This document shows positions 35,641 through 46,914 of a DNA stretch of 64,000 bases, piece by piece (position 1 is the first letter of the stretch; the number at the start of each line of letters is the position of its first letter). Position numbers and translations under genes: made by a program. The notes under the pieces are model-generated. The model did no database searches. It saw nothing but the letters and a program-made list of their open reading frames with translations, and was not told the DNA's origin. The stretch is from Diadema setosum (lineage: Eukaryota > Echinodermata > Echinoidea > Diadematoida > Diadematidae). The stretch is from NCBI RefSeq assembly GCF_964275005.1, contig NC_092686.1:44328333-44392332 (forward strand), written 5' to 3'.

Positions 35641-35704
35641 TTCTCAGGCACAAAGTTATCCAACATGTCCTTTACTTTCTCTTCTCGTTTTTTCGCCCAC
35701 TATA

Positions 35705-36150
35705 CAGTTGAACCTCTATTATCTGGCCTCCCTTTATGCGGATCTCTCTATCATCCGGACGCAATCTCGCCGTGATTTTTCAATCTTTTTTTAAGAATTC
35801 AGGAGGAAAGGGGGATTCCCAACTCCTTGAGAACTCCTACACAAACACACATGAATTACATATACTTGGTACATTTCTTAATAATTATTTAGGTAAATCA
35901 TCCCAAGAATTTATAAAAGAAAATGATTTCATTCTTGCAAACACGAACTTCTATTTTGGGGTCTGTTACTGAGTGTAACAATGAAAAGGTTGCGGTATAC
36001 ACATTACTACATGTGGTACTACAATGGGCTACATCAGTACATGTGTATGTATATGTACATGTATAAAGCATTGAGTCTCCCGTATCCGGCCAAATCCCTT
36101 ATCCGGATGAGCCCCGGTCCCGACTTGTCTGGATACGAGAGGTTCAACTG
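35705..36150. mobile_element. pogo/Tigger-type MITE ('CAGTTGAACCTCTATTATC')
   Basis: TA at 35703-35704 and at 36151-36152 flank inverted ends CAGTTGAACCTCTATTATCT and (right, inward) CAGTTGAACCTCTCGTATCC. Both sides continue with CCGGA(T/C) blocks. TA target and CAGT ends fit pogo/Tigger. No transposase. Confidence 0.85.
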
Positions 36151-36803
36151 TACCTATCAAACAGTGTAATTCTCCATGAGGTTAAATCATTGTATACCTG
36201 TCTCCTGTTTGCAGTAGGTTAATATTGTCTCATGTGTCACAGACCAACAATCACATCCAGCAGAGAATGTTGTAAAAACCCCAAATATTATACCATAAAT
36301 CAATTCAAGACTTTATGACACTCATTCCTTATATTTTCTTTATCAAAGTTACTAAAATCTCAAAACATTTACAAAAGGAAACACAATCAACCATATAATG
36401 TGTTGCTTTTCCATCAATTTGAGTTACACTTTATTGCAAAAGGGCTGCATGCAACTTTTTGATACGACACAGTGTTGGACTAAAATTATACATTCATATA
36501 AAATAAAGTTATGGTACAAATAGAAAATGCCGACAAAATCATGCAACTCTCAGCAAAGACAGTAAAATTATTTACATAACACTCTGGTGCCAGAACTAAT
36601 AACAATGCTATTCCACAGTTCTCAACACAAGCTTAGCAATCTTTCTATGATACATTCATTTGAAAGTCACACTAAACAGCTCTACACATGAAAACTTATT
36701 TTGCAAAGAATGAAGTCACTTGTGAAGTGTCCACATGTTAGATACACAGAATATCAATGAAAGTCATCAAGTACAAAATGACATCCAAAACATGACACTC
36801 CCT

Positions 36804-36989
36804 CAGTGCACTCTTGTTATAACGAACATGGTTATAACAAAATTCTGGTTACAGTGAAGTAAAAAATTCAGACAGCAACATTGTCTGCTCTTTGTTTTTT
36901 CTTGCTTATTCGTTCGGTTGAAACAAAATTTTGATATAACTAAAGAAAACTGCCAGTCCCGAGGACTTCGTTATAATGGGAGTCCACTG
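36804..36989. mobile_element. pogo/Tigger-type MITE, copy 2
   Basis: The left end is CAGTGCACTCTTGTTATAAC, and the right end read inward is CAGTGGACTCCCATTATAAC. It is a second copy of the element at 1166-1354 in the same orientation, and better preserved. TA follows the right end, and the left TA is lost. Confidence 0.8.
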
Positions 36990-37688
36990 TATATTCACAA
37001 ACATCTAATGAAGCTAGGTGTGTACACGTACATCAACTGTAGGTTGTATGACATGACATTGTAAATACTAAGGCCATGATTTATTACAATACAAATGCAA
37101 CAAAATACCCAAAGGCAACTATAAATCTGAATGTTAGAGTAGAATCTGAATGTTGCTCCTCAGTTCAAGTTAAAACAGTTGTCTTTTTATTTCCTGCCAA
37201 AACAATGTCGTTCTCCAACAGTTATTAAAATCAAATGTTCCTGTTTCCATAGAATAGTTATACAGCACATCAACTTGTTTTCAAAAACATACTTGTCTTC
37301 TCACCCTTAGATTCAAAGGCCTTGTATTATCATAGATTTGCACAGTATACTCAGACATAAAAAAACTGACCTTTTTTTGTAAATGAATGAAAGATCTGCT
37401 CTTACAATATTCACATATAACATCCATAACCTGAATCAATGTGAAACTCATGAAAGAAGAGGCGTTTAAAATATTTCATCTCTGTATTTTTATAGAAAGA
37501 AAGGCAACAAATTTTACCACCTTATTATCCTTCAGGCCACAATCACTGCTGTTACTATTTTTATTCTGATTTCATGTCTTATGATGCCAGTTAAGGGTAC
37601 TGCAGACAGGGAAGTGCTCTATGTGAAGCATCATCAACATCAGATGTTCAGGTTTTTTCACATCTCAGTTAGATAGGAGCTTTCTTAA

Positions 37689-38247
37689 AGGACAAGTTCA
37701 CCTTCATTAACATAAGGATTAAGAGAATGCAGCAATATTAGTAGAATACATCAGTGAAAGTTTGAGGAAAATTGGACAATCGATGCAAAAGTTATGAATT
37801 TTTAAAATTTTTGTGTTGGAACCGCTGGATGAGGAGACTACTGAGGCTCGTGATGTCATATGAGTACAACAGTATAAAGAAAATGTAAAGAAAATTCAAC
37901 ATATTTTCACTTTTTTCGCATAATAAAAGAGCGCTTGACCTGTCTCGTTCTAAAGGCAATGGGAATAATATTACCCATAACATATGTCAGTAACGAGTCA
38001 AGGGAATGTGTACTTTTTTCAAAAGATGAAATTTTGTGAAATTCTCTTTATATTTTCCTTATATTGTTGTATGCATGTGACATCATACACTGCAGTAGTC
38101 TTCTTATCCAGTAGTGACTGCACAAAAACTTCAAAAATTCTTAACTTTTGAACGGATTGTCCAATGTTCCTCAAACTTTCAATGATGTGTCCTACTAATA
38201 TTGCTTCATTCTCTCAATCCTTATGTTAATGAAGGTGAACTTGTCCT
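37689..38247. mobile_element. TTAA-flanked foldback element 'AGGACAAGTTCACCTTCATT', best copy
   Basis: TTAA at 37685-37688 and 38248-38251 flank long inverted repeats. AGGACAAGTTCACCTTCATT, continuing AACATAAGGATT(A/G)AGAGAATG, is exact or nearly so for about 43 bases, and imperfect pairing continues through most of the 559 bp. Relatives lie at 2638-3176 and 20845-20945. The TTAA target suggests a Kolobok- or piggyBac-mobilised MITE. Confidence 0.85.
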
Positions 38248-38251
38248 TTAA

Positions 38252-41200
38252 ATCATGGTAGAAATTAATTCATAGTTGTATGAGGACTTGAAATGATGAA
38301 AGGAAGAAATTCCAACATGAGTCATTCATTCAAGTACGGCCTACATGTACAATGTATTACAACTGATGTTCATCACGAAGTAGATTGATCTTCTAAACAG
38401 AAGAACAACAAACTCAGAAAGACATTCTTTCATATGAGAGATCATTGTATACAATGTATTATCTGGAAACCACTGAAATAAAGAAGAAAAGTTTGAGCCA
38501 ATACAATTTCCTCTTCAGTTTGCTTGGATCATTAGCCAATACATCTTATATCTCAAACACTTATTGTCATACTGCTACTCAAAGTATCAAGAGTACATAA
38601 ACAAGATCCCTATATATAAGCCATTCAATTGGCACAATGCCTCAACTTGCAGGTGGTACTTGAATTGAAGACATGGCTACCACACGTACTGCTGGTTCAC
38701 GCCCACTTCGTTTGACCCTTCCTCCGTGACCTGGGGCCCAGCCATGGCACGTATCTCATCTGCCATAACGACATAATCCTAAATCAACTTGGGGGTGGGG
38801 GTGGGGGGGGGGGGGGAGGGGGTGAAAACAACAATAACAACAGCAACGATGCTGAAAACGTGGGTAACAGGGGTAGGTTAAATCAAGAGGTTTAGCTTTA
38901 TGAAGTGAGTGCCCCTTATAATTTGGCTGATGAAAGGATTTGACCTCAACAATCAATTTTCGATGTATGACTCATTCAATCAGTGGCTGCATCTTGGAAA
39001 AAGATCTTAAGTGGACTTCACATATGAAGGACAGGTCAAATGAAGGTCATGCACTGATATGCTTTTCATGTACCAAGTCAACAGTGGGGTGATAAAGTTT
39101 TACAGACAGTAAGTAGAGTAGTTTGGTTTAAAAAGACAGAAAAGAAAAAGAATTCAACTTGTGACTGAATACTTAAATTTTAACTAAAAACATTCAAATC
39201 CATTCAAATACTTAAATGCTAACATATGTCTGAACAGAATGCAGAATGTATGATATGCAACCAAAACATGAGAAAAAAAGTCAATGAAAAAAAAAATATC
39301 TGTCAAAGAAGTCATTTGTGTGTGCATCTCAGACAACCATATGTCGTATCATAACACATCAAATTCTTTTAGCTTAGACAAAATATGAAAATCATTTCCT
39401 CTCTTTCAAAGCATCATGATACATTAATTTTGATATATGAACTGGTATATGTTCGAGTCATGCATACTGGAAATTATTACAAAATATGAAAAATGTAACA
39501 ACTACAAACAAGGATGTTGAACCAAAGCAAAATAAACAAAATAAGTCTTTTGCTTGCTGCTATCAATTTACTGTTACTTCTCAAAGAAAGATGAGTGTAC
39601 CATTGAAAAGATCACAACTCCAGTACTGGTAGACAAGAAACACCACATTTTCTCTTTAAAACTTCAATTTTTTTTTTATTTTATACAATCTAATCTAGCC
39701 ACAACTGCACAACTGCCATTCCAAATTCATGCTACGGCGTCTAAGAGCTATGCCAGCTGAGCAGAATTTCATCACAATCCCAAACCCCAAGGTTCACAGA
39801 TGACACAAAATGATGTGACCCAAACTTGTCTGCCAGCGATTTGCTGGAGGTAAAAAGTTCTTGGTTTCTAACAAGGTGGGATTGCCAAAGAACTCACAGC
39901 AGAACTCAAATCTACAGCACTACCTCCATCGATACGCCTAAAGTCATACTTACACTGCAGTTACACCCAAGACTATCACATTTTCTTGCTAAGTTTTAAA
40001 GAAAGACATTGACAAATGTTTGTCTAACTATCAAAAGCAGTTTGCTTTAGCAGCTTATCACAAGTGATCATAGAGACACGGAGTGAATTTAACGAGCCAG
40101 AAGCTCATCATCTCATTTTCATTTTGTTTTCACATGCACAAAAGATGGTTTGCATTTATTTGCATGCCAAGGCATGAATATTCATGAACAAATGTCATCA
40201 GTTTCTTGGCATTGTATGGTCAAAGACACGGATGATGATGAATTTACATAAAAAAACTTTGACCTCATAATATTAAGAGACAGAGTACCACATACCATGT
40301 CATGTTTGTTGATACTGACCTAAACAAGGACAGTGGGAGAAATGTCCATCAAAAATTGAAAGAAGAGCCTGAAAAGACAAGCAGGGTTCGAAATTGGCGA
40401 TGGTCCGCTGGCCATTGGCCACCCAAAATCACGACGGACTAGCTAAAAATCATAAAATTCTGAAGTTATTAGTCCGTCTGGCTAGCCAAAATATTTCTTC
40501 AGTGTTAAAATTGATTCTAAGTAGTCCGCCTGGCTAGTTAAAAAAAAAAGTTAAGTGCGACCCCTGACAAGTTTGGTAGTATTCAGACCAGGCGTGTGAC
40601 AGTGATACAGAAAACTGTACGGAATGAAAAGAAAATGGTGAGGCTGAACGGGTGGTATTGTGTATGTCTCTTCCCATCTAGAGATACCACTGCAATACTT
40701 CATTGCAAGCATAAGTATTCTGCAGGTGTCTTGAATATGATGATAGTACCATTCATTAATATCCTTTGTACACATCACTACATGTACTAATGAGCAGAAA
40801 CCTAATAAAGGTATTTCCACTTTGTAGCAAAAAAAAAAAAAAAAAAGAATCTGTAATTTTCAAAAGCAAACAAAAATGGAAAAAAGTCTACAGACTGTAA
40901 AGAATAAAACTGATTGGGATTTCCCCAAAACATTTACTGAGCAGGGTTGTCACAGAAGTCTGATCCTACATGACTAGACAGTGACTCATATAGTCTTCCT
41001 GGAGTAAAGAGTCTTTGAACTATTATCTCCCCATATTCTGATATTGTTTGTTTGTCTTTTTCCTTCATGTTCAGGGAAACAATTTCTTTACTACAGCCAA
41101 TGCATAAAGAAGAAGTTCATTGTGGCTGGGAATGCAGTTAAGAATGCACCTAGGGACATGAATAATACTTGCATTATCCCCTAACAGTGACTGTACTGAT

Positions 41201-41653
41201 GGTCTTTTCTTTTTCCTCATTCAAACAAACTTTTGCCACATTGAGAGCTAAGATATCCACGTCACTATCCCACTGTCCACTGCTTCCAGGCTCTGATTGG
41301 CTGCCTGTGGTAGGCCCTCTGTGGCCAAGAAAGTGGAAAGTGTGTCGCCTGCTGTTGCATGAGTTTTCGTTTCATATCTTCTCACCAAAATTTTTCCCCA
41401 TCCAATCCCACCCCTTTCCCCCTTTTCCTTTAGACATCCTTGCATGAATCACTAATTTCCTGCTAAGTTTTATCTCTCTGTTACCATCTCCTGCTCAGCT
41501 GATTCTTGTCGTAGAAAGACATACACAAAGAGAAATCAAGAAGACTGCATGAACCGATGTAGAATCACTGCATCTTCCTCCCATGCTCCACATAATTTTC
41601 TTGTCTGCATCACAACGTCACTCTGCCATTTTTTCTCTTTGCCTCGCCCATCT
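38252..41653 (-). other. Region downstream of NAPE-PLD, possible long 3' UTR
   Basis: No coding frame is supported. It may hold the 3' UTR of NAPE-PLD on the - strand. Several reverse-strand AATAAA sites exist (for example near 39680, and beyond this region near 37190 and 36430), but none can be chosen from sequence alone. It includes a G-rich run (38791-38821) and the small element at 40384-40568. Confidence 0.4.
40384..40568. mobile_element. 'CAGGGTTCGAAATT' mini-element
   Basis: The left end is CAGGGTTCGAAATTGGCG, and the right end read inward is CAGGGGTCGCACTTAAC. ACAAG sits directly outside both ends, a 5-bp candidate target duplication. Inside, 'AGTCCG(T/C)CTGGCTAG' occurs twice. The superfamily is not clear. 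Confidence 0.6.
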
Positions 41654-41785
41654 TCAGTCGATATCGATGTTCAGGTCCTCCAGGATGAGACGTGACTCTC
41701 CGTGCTTCATGACAAAGAAGTCCTCAAGAGGGAGCCCTTTATTCTCCATGGCTTTGTTCATCTCCTTGGGCGGGTCCAGGTAATA
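41654..41785 (-). CDS. NAPEPLD: NAPE-PLD last coding exon
   Basis: The acceptor on the - strand is TTTCATACAG|TATTAC. The exon reads [20 protein letters not shown], then [20 protein letters not shown], then DID and TGA. It is 132 nt, entered in phase 0, which fits the GAG end of either alternative exon. The aligned vertebrate segment (YLEPP.., EDFFVLKHGESR) is very similar. Confidence 0.93.
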   Translation of the reverse strand, partial: YYLDPPKEMNKAMENKGLPLEDFFVMKHGESRLILEDLNIDID

Positions 41786-42948
41786 CTGTATGAAAAAAAA
41801 TAACAACAACAACAATCAGACATATAGCAGCAGAAACAATGACTGACAGGAAACCAGCTCAGCAATCACAGAAAAAAAAAATACAGAGAATTAAAATGAA
41901 CAATGATTTTGTGGCATATCGGCCATGAGAATTTGCCGGAAACGTAATGTAGGTGAGGTCTGCCATCCTGCCTTAACCCTTGCAGTCCCATGTACACAAT
42001 TTCATGCGGCCCTAATGGGATCAAGAACCTGTGTTGAGTATGCAGCCCTGGGATTTCAGCATTGACGGGACTCGTTGATGCGCAGTGAGTCACTGTACGG
42101 GAGGAAAGAGTCAGCAGCCATGGAAGTGTGTACACGTGCTGCATCACACATCGATGACAGCCGAACAAATGTTGACGCACACACTTCTTCTCGTATCAGC
42201 ACAAACTAATCAAGGGGAAGGGTGGGAGAGCATGGTCTACTGCTAAAGGCCCTCTGGCTTTCTAGAGCTTAGGTTGGCAGAGTATGTACACTTGTCCCAT
42301 ACACAAAGTAACCCATTGAGGACTACTGGCTGATTTTGCTATTACACACATTCCCCATAGACACCTGCCAGAGTATATTTGGGACTTTAGTCTTCAGTGG
42401 GTTAAGAGGAGTTCATGAGACATAACTACTGGCATAGAATTTCAGATTGTTAGAGAGTTACAGAAAGAGAATATATCGATATATTTAGACATCAGTTAGT
42501 CAAACAAAATATGGACAGATGCAATCTTTCCTTTGAATGTAATTTCATCTCTCCACACATTGGGTTTCGTGTGACCAAATATGATTTGCAACAATATACT
42601 CTAAAACGAGGAATGTTTGATGCATTTTAATTTTATGAATTTCGCTAGAGCCAATATTTACAAAGTTCTTGTCCACACTATATGCACTGAATGCCAGTGG
42701 CAATTTGTGAAAATTTCAATTGAAGTTGTATACAATTTGTGTATGTCTGCTGTGTTTGTGTACTAGTGGAAACTTCATTTTCATAAGATCATTTTTATGC
42801 CTGGAAGGAATAGGCCTAATAGCTATCTTTATCATTCTCCAGAATTCGCAGTTCACATCATGGCAAAACAAATGAATGAGATGAAAATACATTGCAATGT
42901 CTGTCAAAGAGTGGGCTCATTAATAATAGATAGATCATAGATAGATAA

Positions 42949-42986
<38 letters not shown>

Positions 42987-45900
42987 GGATAGATAGATAG
43001 ATAGACAGAGAAATAAACAGATAGACAAATAAATGAATAAATGAATAAATACATTAATTAATTAGTTAACAAATAAATACATAAACATATAAATAAATAG
43101 ATAAATGAATAGATTAATAATTAAATAGATGAATAAATAGATGAATAGATAGATAAATAAGAAAAAATAAACAAATAACTATTATAAATAAATAAATATA
43201 AAAAAATGAGTTAAGAAGCCTCATTCAACTTTCTTGGTAATGATGGCAAGAATTGGTTTAGAGAAAACAGTTGAGAAGCAGAGGGGAGAATGGGTTGCTA
43301 GGAAACAAATCACATGGAGAATGAAACAAGATTAAAGTACAGAACGTGTATGAGAGGGATCTAGTACACTTCAAGCAGAAGATGTGATTGACAAGTGGGG
43401 CACCAACGTACTGACCAGCCTCATATTCTGAGGGACTCAAGGATTAGTGAGATTTATACTAATCATCAAAGGTTGGCCTTTCAAGGTCTGAGTCATCTGA
43501 AATAAAAAACAACAACTTGTGGACTTAAGATCGGCTTGTCAAATTGGGCACCTACTTTGTCCAACATCACATCCATCTTTTCTTCTGATAATATCATATT
43601 ATGGTGATTTCACCTTTCAAGAAAAAGTGTCAGGTGGGTTACCAAACAAAAAAAGACACTTTTCATACAACAATCAACAAACTTTTTTAATCTAGATGTC
43701 AGTTGATATAGAATTAAAAAGAAACAAACAAACAACATTAGTTTCATTCACATGTTAGTCTCTCTCAATTTCTCTTGGTATGAAATATGTAGGAGCCATG
43801 GTACAAATTACTGTTCGGCTACTTTCCTATCTTTATAGGACTATTGTGCAACATTTTTTTTTTTTTTTTTTGTCACTGAGAGGAACAGTGGTTTGTTTTA
43901 CAAGAGTGATTATTTATGACAGAAAACAAGCATCCCAAAAATAATTGGTTGACTGTGAGAAGGAAGGTGATAAGAGAGTCTTAGACTGTGTTTATCAACT
44001 TTCCCATGTTTAAAACATATTTCAATATATAACCCACTATCAAAATGTGTTTGCAAATGCCTTTCAAATAATGTTTCTCCAGCTGTTGCATTTATCAACT
44101 CTGTCATGAGTCAATTGGGAGGCCTTGCCACTGTGCAGCTCCATTGAGCAGTTTTATTTCAAGGAGCGGAGATGTGTACTGTAAAACACAATATTTTCGT
44201 GGCATGAAATTTTCACGAATTGGAGCCGACGGCCTTTTTCGCGGCATGAAATTTTCGCGAGTTGCCTCTAACATTCAATGCGTATAGTGTAGACAAGAAA
44301 TTTAACGTGCATTTTAATTTCACAAATCTTGGCTCTCGCGAAATTTGCAAAACTAAAATGCATGCAAACATTCCTCATTTTACAGTAGTTGGTAGTGGTT
44401 GCCATGGGCATATGGCAGGTCTGAGGTATAAATGCATTTCAAAATGACTTTGTGTTTATCAACTCTACAGAAATGCATTTCTGGCTCAAACCACTTTTGC
44501 AATCACACCTTTTCACTATTTAAGAAATGCATTTCTAACTCCATAATTAAAACAACTTTGCATTTATCAAGTGCCCAAACTCCCTGAAAGTTGTTTAAAA
44601 ACCTTTTATTCTGTGCCAGAAGTGAGTTGATAAACGCACCCATAGAAAACATTGAGGTTTGTACATGATCGAAGGCAAAGCTGTTTAGCCTCAGGGGCAA
44701 ATGTCTGGGGTTTGGTTGTCTGAAACAACTTCACATCCATGGAGAGTGTAGGGACCTTGGGTTCTCCACCAGGTATCAGTTCAAACACATGTCGGTCTCA
44801 TCAACAGTTTTGAGCCGATGTAATCCATATTTCCTGAAGAGGAGAGATGCCCGGCCTAACATTTTGAGGATCATGTTTGACATGTTTACCATCGAAAACA
44901 TAACAACGTAAGGCTGGGCTGTGTAAATGTGTCTCTTCCAATTGGGCCCATGTTGGTGACATACATAGCAAAAAATGAGTCCCGCCCCTTCCACAAAATC
45001 TGCCACACCCCTCTCTTGGTTGAACAAGGTTTTCCAGCTCTAAAAAGACATAAGGACATGCATGCATGCTAAAATGACTCTTTGCCATGAGAAATGGGAG
45101 AAAAAAAAGTTCTGTAGCAGAGTCTTAATTACTTGACCAGCTCTAAAAAGACATAAGGACAAGCATGCTAAAATGACTTTTTGCTTTGAGAAATGGGAGA
45201 AAAAAAAAAAATCTGTAGCAGAGTCTAAGTTATATGACCAGGGGTGGTAAAGTGACTGAGTGAAAGACTTACTATGCTTACGAGACATCAAAGAAAAATC
45301 CTATAGAGTCATGCCGTACAGGAGTTTTGTTTTAGAAGAGTCAAATACTTTACAAGAGTTGTCATTGGCACAAAGTAAAGACTTAACTCTAAGATAGGTC
45401 CCTTTAATTGCTCCTTACTGCTGCCCACAGAAAGTGACCATATAGAACAATAAACATACAATCAAACCTGCCTTAGTGGTCACCTGCTTATAGTGGCCAC
45501 TGAAAATCCCCTGCACGAAACTGCTGTATTACATAGACCCTTTATATAGTGGTCACCTGCTTAACATGGCAAATGGCCACTCATTTTGTATCCCGTGGTT
45601 AATATCTATAAACTGCATACAGTGGCCAAAAAAAATTAGCTGAACTGTTATATCAGCCATGAATATGTTAGCTTTTAGTTCATTGTGTGAATTCTACCGA
45701 GTCCAATCAAAAGAACAGAAGTAGACTGAAAGAAAATTTATAATGAAGTAAACTGTAAAAAAAAAAAAAAAAAGAATCCCCATATTATAACTGCTCATGC
45801 AAACTTATTTGCTTAAAAAAAAAAAAAAGAATTACATGGGGTGTTTTATGCTATTCTACAATGCAAATGTTGAAATTGAAAAAGGCCACCGACCTGTCTA

Positions 45901-46879
45901 TAGTGGCCACTTTTGTTGTTTCCCTTGGGTGGTTGCTATAGGCAGATTTAACTGTATTCATACTATTTTCTTGTTTCGGGAGACTCGGGTTCGAATCCTG
46001 ATGGAATCGCATTTTCTTTCCTTATTTTTCCATTATTTTCTTGTTTCTTAGAAATGATAATTGGATAAGTTTCTATCAGTTTGTAACCTGAAAGAAATCA
46101 TACTGAAATTGTACATGATTTATTGACAGAAAATATAAATATGGCAGGAGACTTCTACTATCTAATATCCATGTTTTGTTCATTTAATCCAACTTATGAA
46201 TTGGAAACAAAAGAGTAAAAAGTAATGTGAAAGTTGGATATTCATGTGTCTTGTAATATACAGCCAATGCATTACATGATAATTTTCATATCTGTACACA
46301 GGACATGATGCAGGTTTAGGTGAAGCATACATGACTGTCCTTCCTACAGTCCCTGATGCGAACAAGTTTATGATGAGCTATGGACCAAAGTTAAGCACTG
46401 CTGTTAGACGGCAATGGAGTTGCACATAAGAATCAGACGTTACATCGCAAGAGGGTGGGGAACAAGTTTGCGTTATGAATGGGCCTCATCTCCAGTGGAG
46501 CTAATTGAATGAATTAACCAACGTCTGAATCATACGACAATATCAAACATGAACAAAATCACGCGAACCTGTTGTACTGGATCATAAACCTGCTTTACAC
46601 GACTGTCAAAAATGATGTGATGCAATACAGAGAAAAAGTTGCGACACGGGTATGACTGGCCGAACATTTTGTGCTGTATCATACCCTCACCACCCAGCCG
46701 GGGTGAGCTTGCAATATGCATTTATTGCCTTAATACACTTGGGTCAAATCTTTCAACTTATTAAGGGAATTAGGAAATTAAAGGGGGAGGGTGAGGCAAG
46801 GGACAGGAAGGGAAATGTTAAATGGTACCTCAAATTGCATAATTAATGCATGTCGGTCAATTTGTTTGTGTTTGTGTGT

Positions 46880-46914
<35 letters not shown>

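Noticed and set aside
34870..35775. Several long + strand frames (up to 249 codons)
   Set aside because: All lie in the pyrimidine tract, where stops cannot occur by composition. Ser/Leu/Cys/Pro-only translation.
42925..43205. Regular short-period repeats as a possible CRISPR-like array
   Set aside because: A plain tetranucleotide microsatellite in a eukaryotic intron. No spacers.
45984..46000. GGGTTCGAATCC, a tRNA B-box-like word
   Set aside because: No matching A box, anticodon arm or acceptor stem around it. At most a SINE scrap.
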